64,000 bases of DNA from JABDQA01 sp963824415. GTDB lineage: Bacteria; Desulfobacterota; Desulfobulbia; Desulfobulbales; Desulfocapsaceae. The translations under genes and the position numbers were made by a program. Positions 34,861 to 43,295 of the stretch are shown one piece after another. The notes beneath the pieces are model-generated. The model saw only the letters and a program-made list of their open reading frames with translations. It searched no databases and was not told the origin of the DNA. The stretch lies in assembly GCA_963824415.1 (NCBI GenBank), contig CAWGPM010000001.1, positions 248,001 to 312,000 on the forward strand, read 5' to 3'. Every line of letters begins with the position of its first letter. The first letter of the stretch is position 1.

Positions 34861-36042
34861 ACAAAGGAGTGAGCGATGAACAATTTACTGGCGGGGATAC
34901 TGCCCCAGGAAGGCGGTCTGGAGTCGACCGCTTCGTGGAAGTACACGGCTGCGGTGATGATCTGCGGACTCTTAAGCGTGGCCGGTGTGGCGGCGGGAGT
35001 CCATTCGATAGCAGCCGGCCATGAACATACCTTCGGGGTTAGCCGGGACGTACCGTGGGGCGTATTGATTGCGACCTACGTCTTCTTCGTGGTCACCTCC
35101 ACCGGTCTGTGCATCGTTTCCTCGGTGGGCCATGTGTTCGGTTTCAAGGACTTCAACCCGATCGCCAAACGGGCGGTGTTTCTTTCCATAGCAACGATCG
35201 TGGCGGGTTTTCTGGTGATTGCCTTCGAGATCGAGAACTCCTGGCGCATGCCGGTGGGCAACGTGATCGGCGCCAACCCGACCTCGAATATCTGGTGGAT
35301 GGGCACCCTGTACGGGGCCTATCTGTTCTTCATGATGATCGAGTTCGTGATGTTGCAGAAGGAACAACACCGGACGGCGATGATGTTCGGCCTGGCCGGT
35401 CTGCTGACCGGTGTGGTGGCACATTCCAATCTGGGCGCGGTGTTTGGTCTGCTGAGCGCCCGCGAGTTCTGGCACGGCCCGTATATGCCGATCTACTTTA
35501 TCACCTCGGCGGCGATGTCTGGCTGCGTGGCGATTATCTTTTTCACCTATCTGGCGTACCGGGCGAACAACTGGGAGATGAGCGAGGATATGAAAAAATC
35601 GCTGGGCAGTGTGGCCAAACTGGGCGCGCTGATGATGGCGATTATCCTGTTTTTCACGAGCTGGAAGATGATAACCGGTATCACCGGCAATCCTCCGGGC
35701 AAGTATACGGCGATGATGGCGCTGCTGACGGGCCCGTATGCGATCAATTTCTGGATCGGCGAAGTGGCGCTGGGCATGGTGATTCCGTTTGTGCTGATCA
35801 TGGCGGTACGCGGCAACAATATGCGGGTGATTTTTCTGGCCTCGGTGGCGGGCATGATCGGCATCTTTTTCATGCGCTACGATCTGGTGATCGTGGGTCA
35901 GCTGGTGCCGCACTTCCACGGTATGGGGTTGGTTGATTATCCGGAACTGTTGAGCTACTCACCGAGTTTTCATGAGTGGCTGATCACCCTGGGCGGCTTC
36001 GCCTTCTGCGGCTTTCTGTTTCTGGCCGGAGAGCGGCTCTTC
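34861..36042 (+). repeat. Exact duplicated segment, copy 2 (NrfD gene)
   Basis: Identical over 1182 bp to 28952-30133, offset 5909. The left boundary is right at the ribosome-binding site and the right boundary is 27 nt before the stop codon's end. Confidence 0.9.
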
Positions 36043-36069
36043 AGGGGACATCTCAGTCACGATCATTAA
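34876..36069 (+). CDS. NrfD/PsrC-type membrane subunit, copy 3 (identical to copy 1)
   Basis: A 397-residue protein identical in sequence to the one at 28967. The DNA is identical as well except in the last nine codons, where five synonymous or stop-codon changes occur (for example the stop is TAA here and TGA in copy 1). It has no Fe-S or cytochrome gene beside it; instead it is preceded by a 39-residue membrane protein and followed by a MerR regulator. The same quinone-site subunit therefore appears to be made from two differently controlled loci. Confidence 0.9.
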   Translation: MNNLLAGILPQEGGLESTASWKYTAAVMICGLLSVAGVAAGVHSIAAGHEHTFGVSRDVPWGVLIATYVFFVVTSTGLCIVSSVGHVFGFKDFNPIAKRAVFLSIATIVAGFLVIAFEIENSWRMPVGNVIGANPTSNIWWMGTLYGAYLFFMMIEFVMLQKEQHRTAMMFGLAGLLTGVVAHSNLGAVFGLLSAREFWHGPYMPIYFITSAAMSGCVAIIFFTYLAYRANNWEMSEDMKKSLGSVAKLGALMMAIILFFTSWKMITGITGNPPGKYTAMMALLTGPYAINFWIGEVALGMVIPFVLIMAVRGNNMRVIFLASVAGMIGIFFMRYDLVIVGQLVPHFHGMGLVDYPELLSYSPSFHEWLITLGGFAFCGFLFLAGERLFRGHLSHDH

Positions 36070-36094
36070 AACTACTACGAAAATTGGTTCAGCT

Positions 36095-36142
36095 CCCCGT
36101 TTTCCGCTGTCGATCAATCACATAATCGGTCGGGAAACGGGG
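36095..36142 (+). terminator. Hairpin between NrfD-3 and its MerR gene
   Basis: CCCCGTTTTCCG pairs with CGGGAAACGGGG (one G-U pair) across a 24-nt loop, 25 nt after the NrfD-3 stop. It may separate NrfD-3 expression from that of the MerR gene. No T-run follows. Confidence 0.45.
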
Positions 36143-36198
36143 GAAATCCCTTCTTGTCATTCGCTGACTCAACGAGTAGAGTATCACGCGGTGGCACT

Positions 36199-36648
36199 AT
36201 GAGATCAAAAAAGAAAGTGGAAATACAACCAATTACCGCAGAGACACCGGTATATTCGATCGGCGTGGCAGCTCAGATTCTGGGGGTCCATCCGCGTACG
36301 CTGAGGATTTACGAGGATGAGGGGTTGGTCAAACCGGCCCGCAAAGGCAACCGGCGTTTTTTCTCAGCCAACGATATCACCTGGATAGGGTGTATTCGAA
36401 CCATGATCCATGAAGAAGGAATTTCCATACCCGGTATCAAGAAGCTCCTGCGCTATGCGCCTTGCTGGGAGATTACCGATTGCCCGCGTGAGGTATGTGA
36501 GCCCTGCACCGCCAAGGTGGATATTGCCGTTGCGCGTTCGCTGCGTCTGGCTGGTGATCTCGAGGCCGAGAAGAAGGCCAAAGCCAAAGACGTTGCCCTG
36601 CGGGAAAAAGAGACCGCTAAAACCGGCAAAAAGAAATTGTTTCACTAA
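36199..36648 (+). CDS. MerR-family regulator with C-terminal cysteine cluster (module 3)
   Basis: A 149-residue paralogue of the regulator at 33754. The MerR HTH (YSIGVAAQILGVHPRTLRIYEDEG; HEEGISIPGIKKLL, residues about 18-90) is followed by PCWEITDCPREVCEPC with four cysteines, then a Lys/Glu/Ala-rich tail of about 45 residues. The shared PCWxIxDCP motif shows that the cysteine region is a conserved functional part. The start at 36199 was chosen because the preceding sequence GCGGTGGC is a modest ribosome site; a start at 36154 is possible. Confidence 0.78.
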   Translation: MRSKKKVEIQPITAETPVYSIGVAAQILGVHPRTLRIYEDEGLVKPARKGNRRFFSANDITWIGCIRTMIHEEGISIPGIKKLLRYAPCWEITDCPREVCEPCTAKVDIAVARSLRLAGDLEAEKKAKAKDVALREKETAKTGKKKLFH

Positions 36649-36914
36649 GCAGTTCCCCTTCTTTCGCGCTGTTTCTTCCCGGCGCACCCCCGCTTTACTC
36701 TGTTCTTTATCGTTTCTCATATACATGCTTCCCGGGTTCCGGATCGTCTGTGAATCGTTGAATTTCTCTTGGCAGCCGGCGCTATTTATGGGTATACATT
36801 GCTGTTGAAAGCCTTCCTGGGTAACTGCAGCCGCCGAAATACTCCGGATCGAACCGGTTGAAGTCGGCGACTCAGCCACCTATTTTCGCAAGCGTGTCCA
36901 TAAGGGGGAGTGCA

Positions 36915-37424
36915 ATGGAAGAACAATCGTATGTGTTGACAATGCTGGTGGCCAACAAACCCGGGGTTACTTCACGGGTTACCGGCCTGTTTTCCGGCAG
37001 GGGCTATAATATGGAAAGTATCTGTGGCGCGCCGACCCATGACCCTGAAATATCGAGGATCACCATCAAGACCAAGGCAACGCCGGACCAGTATATCGAG
37101 ATCCAGAAACAGCTCAACCGTCTGATCGACGTAATCAAGCTCCGGGATATGACCAACGAGGAGATGGCCGTGAAGCGCGAGATGGCGCTGGTCAGTGTGG
37201 AGATTACCCCGGCCAACCGAACCGAGCTGCTTCAGGTCGTCGAGATTTTCAATGGCAAGGTAGTCAATGCCGGCATGGATTCATACATCCTTGAAGTGAC
37301 AGGCACCGAAGACAAGATCGACGCGATGGTCAATTTGCTGCGCCCGCTCGGCATCAAAAAGCTGACCCGCTCAGGAGTCCTGGCCCTGTACCGCGAACTG
37401 GACGATTCGCATCGTGCACAATAA
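36915..37424 (+). CDS. ilvH: Acetolactate synthase small (regulatory) subunit
   Basis: A 169-residue protein with the ACT domain typical of IlvH/IlvN: VLTMLVANKPGVTSRVTGLF and RGYNMESI near the N-terminus, then ALVSVEITPANRTELLQVV and a C-terminal domain ending TRSGVLALYRE. It confers activity and valine feedback on the large subunit. The ATG at 36915 follows AGGGGGAG. An aminotransferase lies between it and the large-subunit-like gene, which is an unusual order. Confidence 0.9.
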   Translation: MEEQSYVLTMLVANKPGVTSRVTGLFSGRGYNMESICGAPTHDPEISRITIKTKATPDQYIEIQKQLNRLIDVIKLRDMTNEEMAVKREMALVSVEITPANRTELLQVVEIFNGKVVNAGMDSYILEVTGTEDKIDAMVNLLRPLGIKKLTRSGVLALYRELDDSHRAQ

Positions 37425-37460
37425 GCCGGGACAAGGCCGCCGGTCGCATCGAGAGAAGAG

Positions 37461-38627
37461 ATGAGCAACACGAGAATAGCGGCCAGGATGAAGAACATTG
37501 TGCCGTTTTATGTGATGGACCTGCTGGCCCGGGCAAAGCAGCTTGAAGCCGAAGGCCGGTCGATAATTCATATGGAGGTTGGCGAGCCCGATTTTCCCAC
37601 TCCCAAACAGGTGGTCGAAGCCGGTAAACAGGCCCTTGATGATGGCCATACCGGTTATACCGCAGCCACCGGCATTCCCGAAATGCGCCAGGCGATCAGT
37701 GCGCATTATAGAAGGCAGTACGACCTGGATATAGATCCGGGCAGGATCGTGGTCACGCCTGGGTCTTCAGGGGCCCTGCAACTGGTCATGGGGGTCCTGG
37801 TCAACCCGGGGGAGCAGGTGCTGATGACCGATCCGGGCTATCCCTGCAACAAGAATTTCGTCGAGTTCGTTTCCGGGGTGCCGCGGCCCTTGCCGGTGGG
37901 GCCTGAAAACAACTATCAGCTCAGCGCTCGCCAGGTGGAGGAAAACTGGACCGAGTCTACCCGGGCGGTGATGGTGGCAAGTCCGTCCAATCCGACCGGC
38001 ACCCTGCTGAGCCGTGAAGAACTGAACAGTATCCATGCGGTGGTCAAGGCCCGCGGCGGTACGCTGATCGTCGATGAGATCTATCAGGGACTGATTTACG
38101 GAGAAAGCAGTTTCAGTGCGCTGGAGATCGATGACGATCTGTTCGTCATCAACAGTTTTTCAAAATATTTCGGCATGACCGGCTGGCGCCTGGGCTGGGT
38201 GGTGGCACCGGTTGAATTTGTCGACAGCCTTGACTGTCTGTCTCAGAATATTTTTCTGTCCTGTCCCTCACTGTCCCAGTACGCCGCGCTGGCTGCGTTC
38301 AGTCCCGGCTGTCTGGAGACGCTTGAGGCACGCCGCCGGGCCTTCAAAGAGCGCCGGGATTTTCTACTGCCCGCCCTGCGGGAGATTGGATTTGAGATCG
38401 AAGTCGTGCCCGAGGGCGCCTTCTATCTGTATACCAACAGCTCTAAGCTGACCGATGACAGTTTCAGCTTCGCCTACGACCTGCTTGAAACCGAAGGGGT
38501 CGCCATCACGCCCGGTAAGGATTTCGGGGTCAACCGCCCGGAACAACACGTCCGCTTTGCTTATACCAATTCCATAGAAAATATGACTGAAGGTCTCAGG
38601 CGGATCAGGCGCTTTGTGGGAAAATAG
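37461..38627 (+). CDS. PLP-dependent aminotransferase, class I/II
   Basis: A 388-residue fold-type I aminotransferase: MEVGEPDFPTP near the N-terminus, the conserved Asn-Pro-Thr (SNPTGTLLS), the Asp of IVDEIYQGLIYG and the PLP lysine in INSFSKYFGMTGWRLGW. The C-terminal arginine for substrate carboxylate binding is in the HVRFAY region. Specificity (aspartate, alanine, branched-chain) cannot be told from sequence. Placed between ilvH and the ilvB-like gene it may make branched-chain amino acids or alanine/valine. Confidence 0.88.
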   Translation: MSNTRIAARMKNIVPFYVMDLLARAKQLEAEGRSIIHMEVGEPDFPTPKQVVEAGKQALDDGHTGYTAATGIPEMRQAISAHYRRQYDLDIDPGRIVVTPGSSGALQLVMGVLVNPGEQVLMTDPGYPCNKNFVEFVSGVPRPLPVGPENNYQLSARQVEENWTESTRAVMVASPSNPTGTLLSREELNSIHAVVKARGGTLIVDEIYQGLIYGESSFSALEIDDDLFVINSFSKYFGMTGWRLGWVVAPVEFVDSLDCLSQNIFLSCPSLSQYAALAAFSPGCLETLEARRRAFKERRDFLLPALREIGFEIEVVPEGAFYLYTNSSKLTDDSFSFAYDLLETEGVAITPGKDFGVNRPEQHVRFAYTNSIENMTEGLRRIRRFVGK

Positions 38628-38748
38628 ATTCGACGCGCCATCTTCTGGCAACGATCAATAATCTGAAAAAAGTGATTAATGTGGAAAAAAGCATCAACGT
38701 CGATGCGCGTTCTTTTTTGATAACAATGCTCAGCAGTGGAGGTTTCGC

Positions 38749-40455
38749 ATGAACAATGCGCAGATCCTGGCAAAAAGTTTTGTCGATCTCGGGGTAACGA
38801 AAATTTTCGGTTTCTCCGGTGCTACCATACTCCCCGTATTCCATGCCATCGATGAGGTGGGTATCGAGATAGTGGTCGGGGCCAATGAGCAGTCCTGCGC
38901 CTTTGCCGCCGGCGGCTATTCCCGGGCCAGCGACCGAGTCGGCGTGGCGGTAGTGACCTCGGGACCGGCGATCACCAACACCTTGACCGCGGTGGCTGAT
39001 GCCAATGCCGATTCGATTCCGCTGCTGGTCTTTGCCGGGCAGGTGGCCCAGACCAAGATGGGGACCGATGAGTTCCAGACCATCAATGTTGCGTCGATCT
39101 TTGCCGATGCGGCTAAAAAGGTGATTCTGGTGACCGAACTGCAAAATGTGGAAGAAATTGTCAAGGATGCCTATTACCTGGCCAAGTCGGGCAAACCCGG
39201 GCCGGTGGTTATCGATTTTCCCTTTGACATCCAGAAAAGTGAAGGGGTTTACCAGGCCATCGAACCGCAGCGGTTCAGGTATAAATACGATGAGGAGCGC
39301 CACCTCGGTGACAACCAGTGCGAACAGTTCTTCGAGTTGCTCCAGAAGTCCAAGCGACCGCTGCTCTATATCGGCGGTGGGCTCAATTCGGACGCGGCTA
39401 GTGAACGGATCAGGGCTTTTAACCGGCGCTACAAGGTACCCTCGATCTGGAGCCTGATGGGTAAGGGGATTTTAAATGAAAAGGCCGACTGGGCCCTGGG
39501 TATGCTCGGCATGTTCGGTGTGCCGGCAGCCAATATAGCGATCCAGCACACTGATCTGTTCGTGGCTTTTGGAATTCGCTGGGACGACCGGGTCTCCCAG
39601 AAGGTTGGCGAATCCGGGCTTGAGGCGGAAATTGCCTATTTCGATATCAACCCGGAGAAAGTGCAGGAGGTCCGTTTTTCCAGAAACCCGAAGTTTTCTT
39701 TTATCGGCAAGGCCGAGACGGCCCTGGACGATCTGCTCACTTATGCCGAGAAGCACAATATCGAACTCGACATCAGTCAGTGGCAGGAGTTCGCCCTGGA
39801 CCTGAAAAACAAACATCAGCTTAACTACGACCGCCAGGCCAAAGCAATTCAGCAGTCAGAGGTAATGGAGTTGCTCTCGGGCATGCTCACCGAAGATACG
39901 AAAGTGACCACCGGTGTCGGCAATCATCAGATGTTCGCCGCTCAATATCTGATTTCACTGAAACCGAAGACCTTTATCACTTCGGGGGGCTATGGCACCA
40001 TGGGATTTGCCTTGCCGGCAGCCATCGGGGCCCACTATGCCAGACCCGAGGCAACCATTATCGCCATCGACGGTGACGGCGGCCTGCTGATGAACTTCGG
40101 CGAGCTGTTTACCATTGGCAAATACCAGATCCCGGTCAAGGTGCTGTTGCTCAACAACCACGGCGACTGTATGGTGAGAAATATCCAGGATCTGATTTAC
40201 AACGGCGCCCACGTCGGTACTAAGAAGATCACCTCGATCAGTTTTGCCAACGTCGCAGCAGAAATGGGCTTCAATTACCACCGCAGAGTAGAGAATCGCG
40301 GCGCTTTAAAACAGGGCCTGGAGGAGTTGATTAACTCGGAAGGCCCCTGTTTTCTGGAAGTGGCCTGCGATGTCGACGAGATGCTCTATCCCCGCATTCC
40401 TGCAGGATTGGGTTACAAAGACATGATCCTCGGCCCGCATATGGAACGCCAGTAG
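38749..40455 (+). CDS. Acetolactate synthase large-subunit-like TPP enzyme
   Basis: A 568-residue thiamine-diphosphate enzyme with the AHAS layout. The N-terminal PYR domain has GFSGATILPVF, the catalytic glutamate in ANEQSCAFAAGGYSRA and VTSGPAITNTL. The C-terminal PP domain has SGGYGTMGFALPAAIGA and the Mg/TPP motif GDGGLLMNFGEL with NNHGDCMVRN. AHAS normally has HEQ where this has NEQ and GMVxQW where this has CMVRNI, so it is somewhat divergent. With ilvH two genes upstream it is most likely the catalytic subunit of acetolactate synthase. Confidence 0.82.
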   Translation: MNNAQILAKSFVDLGVTKIFGFSGATILPVFHAIDEVGIEIVVGANEQSCAFAAGGYSRASDRVGVAVVTSGPAITNTLTAVADANADSIPLLVFAGQVAQTKMGTDEFQTINVASIFADAAKKVILVTELQNVEEIVKDAYYLAKSGKPGPVVIDFPFDIQKSEGVYQAIEPQRFRYKYDEERHLGDNQCEQFFELLQKSKRPLLYIGGGLNSDAASERIRAFNRRYKVPSIWSLMGKGILNEKADWALGMLGMFGVPAANIAIQHTDLFVAFGIRWDDRVSQKVGESGLEAEIAYFDINPEKVQEVRFSRNPKFSFIGKAETALDDLLTYAEKHNIELDISQWQEFALDLKNKHQLNYDRQAKAIQQSEVMELLSGMLTEDTKVTTGVGNHQMFAAQYLISLKPKTFITSGGYGTMGFALPAAIGAHYARPEATIIAIDGDGGLLMNFGELFTIGKYQIPVKVLLLNNHGDCMVRNIQDLIYNGAHVGTKKITSISFANVAAEMGFNYHRRVENRGALKQGLEELINSEGPCFLEVACDVDEMLYPRIPAGLGYKDMILGPHMERQ

Positions 40456-40461
40456 GGCACC

Positions 40462-40500
40462 GCAGGAGCCAGCGCGCCTGGGAGGCGTCCTGGCTTCTGC
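40462..40500 (+). terminator. Hairpin after the acetolactate synthase-like gene
   Basis: GCAGGAGCCAG pairs with CTGGCTTCTGC (one G-U) around a 17-nt loop, 7 nt after the stop. It separates this gene from the zinc operon. Confidence 0.5.
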
Positions 40501-40648
40501 CAGCAGTTGGCTCCGATGGCTTTCAGCACGTATATTTTCTGATTTTCACAACGCGCGTCAGCTGATTGGTCGCATCCGCGGTCCTTAAAAGGCAATCTTT
40601 TATTCAGAAGGTACATGCTTGCCAGACATGGTCTTGCATTTGGCCGTT

Positions 40649-40667
40649 GATGCAATATAGTTGCATC
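40649..40667. promoter_or_regulatory. Zur-box candidate before the zinc uptake operon
   Basis: GATGCAA-TATAG-TTGCATC is a perfect 7-5-7 palindrome, 37 bp before znuA. A Fur/Zur-family gene ends the same operon. The position and symmetry fit autoregulated repression by Zur. Confidence 0.7.
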
Positions 40668-40703
40668 TAGTTCTTAAGGATCATTTTTCTTACAGGCGAG
40701 CTC

Positions 40704-41628
40704 GTGAAGAAACGACCACTTATTTATACTATATTGTTATTAATAATTTTTTTTCTATCTTTTGGGAGTTGGGCTGGGCCTGCTCCAGTCGTCTTCGTCT
40801 CGATTCTCCCTCAAAAATTTTTTGTGCAACAGATTAGCGGGGAACGTTTTGCCGTCGAGGTGATGGTACCGCCCGGGGCGAGCCCTCATATCTACGAGCC
40901 GAAGCCCTCCCAGATGAGAAAGCTGGCTGTCAGCAAGGCATTTTTTACCATCGGTGTTGCCATGGAGCGAGGTCTGGCTGGACAAAATTGCAACGATTAA
41001 TCCCGATATGGTGGTGGTCCGGACCGAGGCCGACATCGACAAAATCGCGATGGCCGATGAACCGCATGATCATCCGGGTGATCCCGGACAGGAAGGCTCA
41101 GAGATCCATGACCCTGCACACAATGTACAGGAAGGCGAGGACGGGCTCGATCCCCATATCTGGCTGTCCCCGTCTCTGGTGAAGAGTCAGGTGAAAATCA
41201 TCAGGGACCACCTGGTGGAGTTGGATCCATCGGGAGCCCAAATGTATAACGATAATTATGCCGCCTTCATTGCCCGGGTAGAGGAACTGGATGCGCGGTT
41301 GCGCAAGGTACTGCATGATCAGCGGGGCAGAAAATTCATGGTGTTTCATCCATCCTGGGGATATTTTGCTGCCAGCTACGGTCTGGAGCAGGTGGCCGTG
41401 GAAATCGAGGGGAAAAGTCCCAAGCCGGCCCAGTTGAAAGCGTTGATCAAACAGGCCAGGGATCTCGACATCCGGGTGGTGTTTGCCCAGCCCCAGTTTT
41501 CGCGAAAAAGTGCCGAAGTGATTGCCAGGGAGATCGACGGCGAGGTGGTTCTGGTCGATCCGCTGGCCGAGGACTGGTTTGATAATATGAGCCGGGTCGC
41601 AGAAAAATTCAGCGCAGCAGCGAGGTAG
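40704..41628 (+). pseudogene. znuA: Zinc ABC transporter substrate-binding protein, with a one-base frameshift
   Basis: Two frames together encode a complete ZnuA/TroA-like protein of 307 residues. The first (from 40704) has a signal peptide, SILPQKFFVQQISG and the zinc-ligand histidine in PPGASPHIYEPKPSQ, then runs out of frame after FFTIGVAMER. The second picks up at VWLDKIATINPDMVVV and includes a His/Asp-rich loop, GLDPHIWLSP, FHPSWGYFA and DPLAEDWFDNM. Removing one G at 40971-40972 joins the frames perfectly (MER-VWLDK). It is either a real recent mutation or a sequencing error. The rest of the operon is intact. Confidence 0.85.
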
Positions 41629-41637
41629 CAGAGCACA

Positions 41638-42432
41638 ATGGACCAACCAGTGTCAGCCATCGTAGAGATCGCCGATCTCTGCTTTTCCTATAGTGGCAAT
41701 GAGGTTCTGCACGGCATCGATCTGGTCATCGATGAGGGTGACTTCGTCGCGGTGATCGGCCCCAACGGCGGAGGCAAAACCACGCTGCTGAAGCTGGTGC
41801 TCGGTTTGTTGAAGCCGACCCGGGGGAACGTGAAGGTGGCCGGCAGAGCGGCCGGATCGAGGGGTGCTGAAATCGGCTATGTTCCTCAGCAGATCAACCA
41901 CAACCTGAGTTTTCCGGCCACCGCGCTCGAGGTGGTGATGATGGGCAAGCACCAGCCCTCGAAGCGCCTGAAATTCGGAGCCAGCCGGCAGGATCGTCTG
42001 GATGGTATGGCGGCGTTGGAAAAAATGGGTATCGAAGCCTTCAGCGATCGCAAGATCAGCGATCTGTCCGGCGGCCAGCGCCAGCGGGTTCTGATCGCCA
42101 GGGCTCTGGTCACCAGGCCGGAACTGCTGGTGCTCGATGAACCAACCGCCTCGATTGACACCAAGGGCCAGACCGAGTTTTATACGCTGCTTAAGGCCCT
42201 CAACGATGAGCTCACCATCCTGATGGTCAGCCACGATCTACTGTCCATCTCCTCGTTTGCCAAATCGATTGCCTGTGTAAACAGGCGGCTGCACTATCAT
42301 AAGATGTTCAAGACTTCGGGTGAGCTACTCAACGCCTATTATGCCTGTTCGGTATATGAGGACTGCCCGGTAACGCAGCAACCGCCTGTTACCGTTGAGA
42401 TGGCCGATATTGCAGGTGGCCCCGATGCTTGA
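41638..42432 (+). CDS. znuC: Zinc ABC transporter ATP-binding protein
   Basis: A 264-residue ABC ATPase: Walker A GPNGGGKTTLLK, signature LSGGQRQR, Walker B LLVLDEPTAS and the switch histidine in MVSHDLLSIS. The C-terminal extension after residue about 215 has HKMFKTSGELL and cysteine-rich CSVYEDCPV. It powers zinc (or manganese) import with ZnuB. Zinc rather than manganese is suggested by the Zur-like regulator and the His-rich loop of the linked binding protein. It overlaps znuB by 8 nt. Confidence 0.9.
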   Translation: MDQPVSAIVEIADLCFSYSGNEVLHGIDLVIDEGDFVAVIGPNGGGKTTLLKLVLGLLKPTRGNVKVAGRAAGSRGAEIGYVPQQINHNLSFPATALEVVMMGKHQPSKRLKFGASRQDRLDGMAALEKMGIEAFSDRKISDLSGGQRQRVLIARALVTRPELLVLDEPTASIDTKGQTEFYTLLKALNDELTILMVSHDLLSISSFAKSIACVNRRLHYHKMFKTSGELLNAYYACSVYEDCPVTQQPPVTVEMADIAGGPDA

Positions 42433-43276
42433 GGCACTGCAGTTCGAATTCATGCGCAACGCGCTGGCCGCAGGCATCATGACCAGTGTGATCTGCGGCG
42501 TTATCGGCTGCCTGATCGTGGTCAACCGGCTGGTATTTCTGTCCGGCGGTATCGCGCACAGCGCCTACGGCGGCATCGGCATCGCTTTTTTTCTAGGCTG
42601 GCCTTACATGGTCGGCGCGGTGTTATTTTCCTTTGCTTCGGCAATGATCATGGCGGCGGTTTCGACGAAGACCAAACAGCGTTCCGACACCATTATCGGG
42701 GTGATGTGGGCGGTGGGCATGGCCATCGGTATTCTGCTGATCGACCTGACGCCCGGCTATAATGTGGACCTGATGAGCTATCTGTTCGGTTCGATTTTAA
42801 GCGTACCCCGTTCCGATCTGCTGATCATGGCGCTGCTCGGCAGTGCAATTCTCCTGCTTGTGCTCTATTTTTTCAACGATCTGCTGGTCATGTCCTATGA
42901 CGAGGAGTTCGCCCGGGTGCGCGGTGTTCCGGTCAAGCGTCTCTACTATATGCTGATCGGCATTGTGGCGATTACGGTGGTTATGGTGGTGCAGGTGGTG
43001 GGTCTGATCCTGGTTATTGCACTGTTGACGATTCCACCTTATATCGCTGAAAAATATACCCGCTCTCTAGCCCAGATGATGCTGCTGTCCTGCGGCTTCG
43101 GAATCCTTTTTACCTGCGGCGGGCTGTGGATCTCGTACCGGTTTGATCTGACCTCGGGCGCGGCAATAATATTTCTGGCCGGCGCAGTATTTTTCCTCTC
43201 GCTGCTGGTGGATAAGCTGTTGTTGTTTAAAAAACGCAGGATCATGATCAGATCGCATCGGGAAATGCTGCAATAA
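42425..43276 (+). CDS. znuB: Zinc ABC transporter permease
   Basis: A 283-residue inner-membrane protein of the ABC-3 family with about eight helices. Typical elements are NRLVFLSGGIAHSAYGGIG, DTIIGVMWAVGMAIGI and FARVRGVPVKRLYYMLIG (coupling region). The ATG at 42425 overlapping the end of znuC was chosen over the upstream frame because translational coupling is usual and the family starts near LEALQFEFMRNAL. It forms the membrane channel with ZnuC. Confidence 0.9.
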   Translation: MLEALQFEFMRNALAAGIMTSVICGVIGCLIVVNRLVFLSGGIAHSAYGGIGIAFFLGWPYMVGAVLFSFASAMIMAAVSTKTKQRSDTIIGVMWAVGMAIGILLIDLTPGYNVDLMSYLFGSILSVPRSDLLIMALLGSAILLLVLYFFNDLLVMSYDEEFARVRGVPVKRLYYMLIGIVAITVVMVVQVVGLILVIALLTIPPYIAEKYTRSLAQMMLLSCGFGILFTCGGLWISYRFDLTSGAAIIFLAGAVFFLSLLVDKLLLFKKRRIMIRSHREMLQ

Positions 43277-43295
43277 AAATTGCAATAGAAGATCA

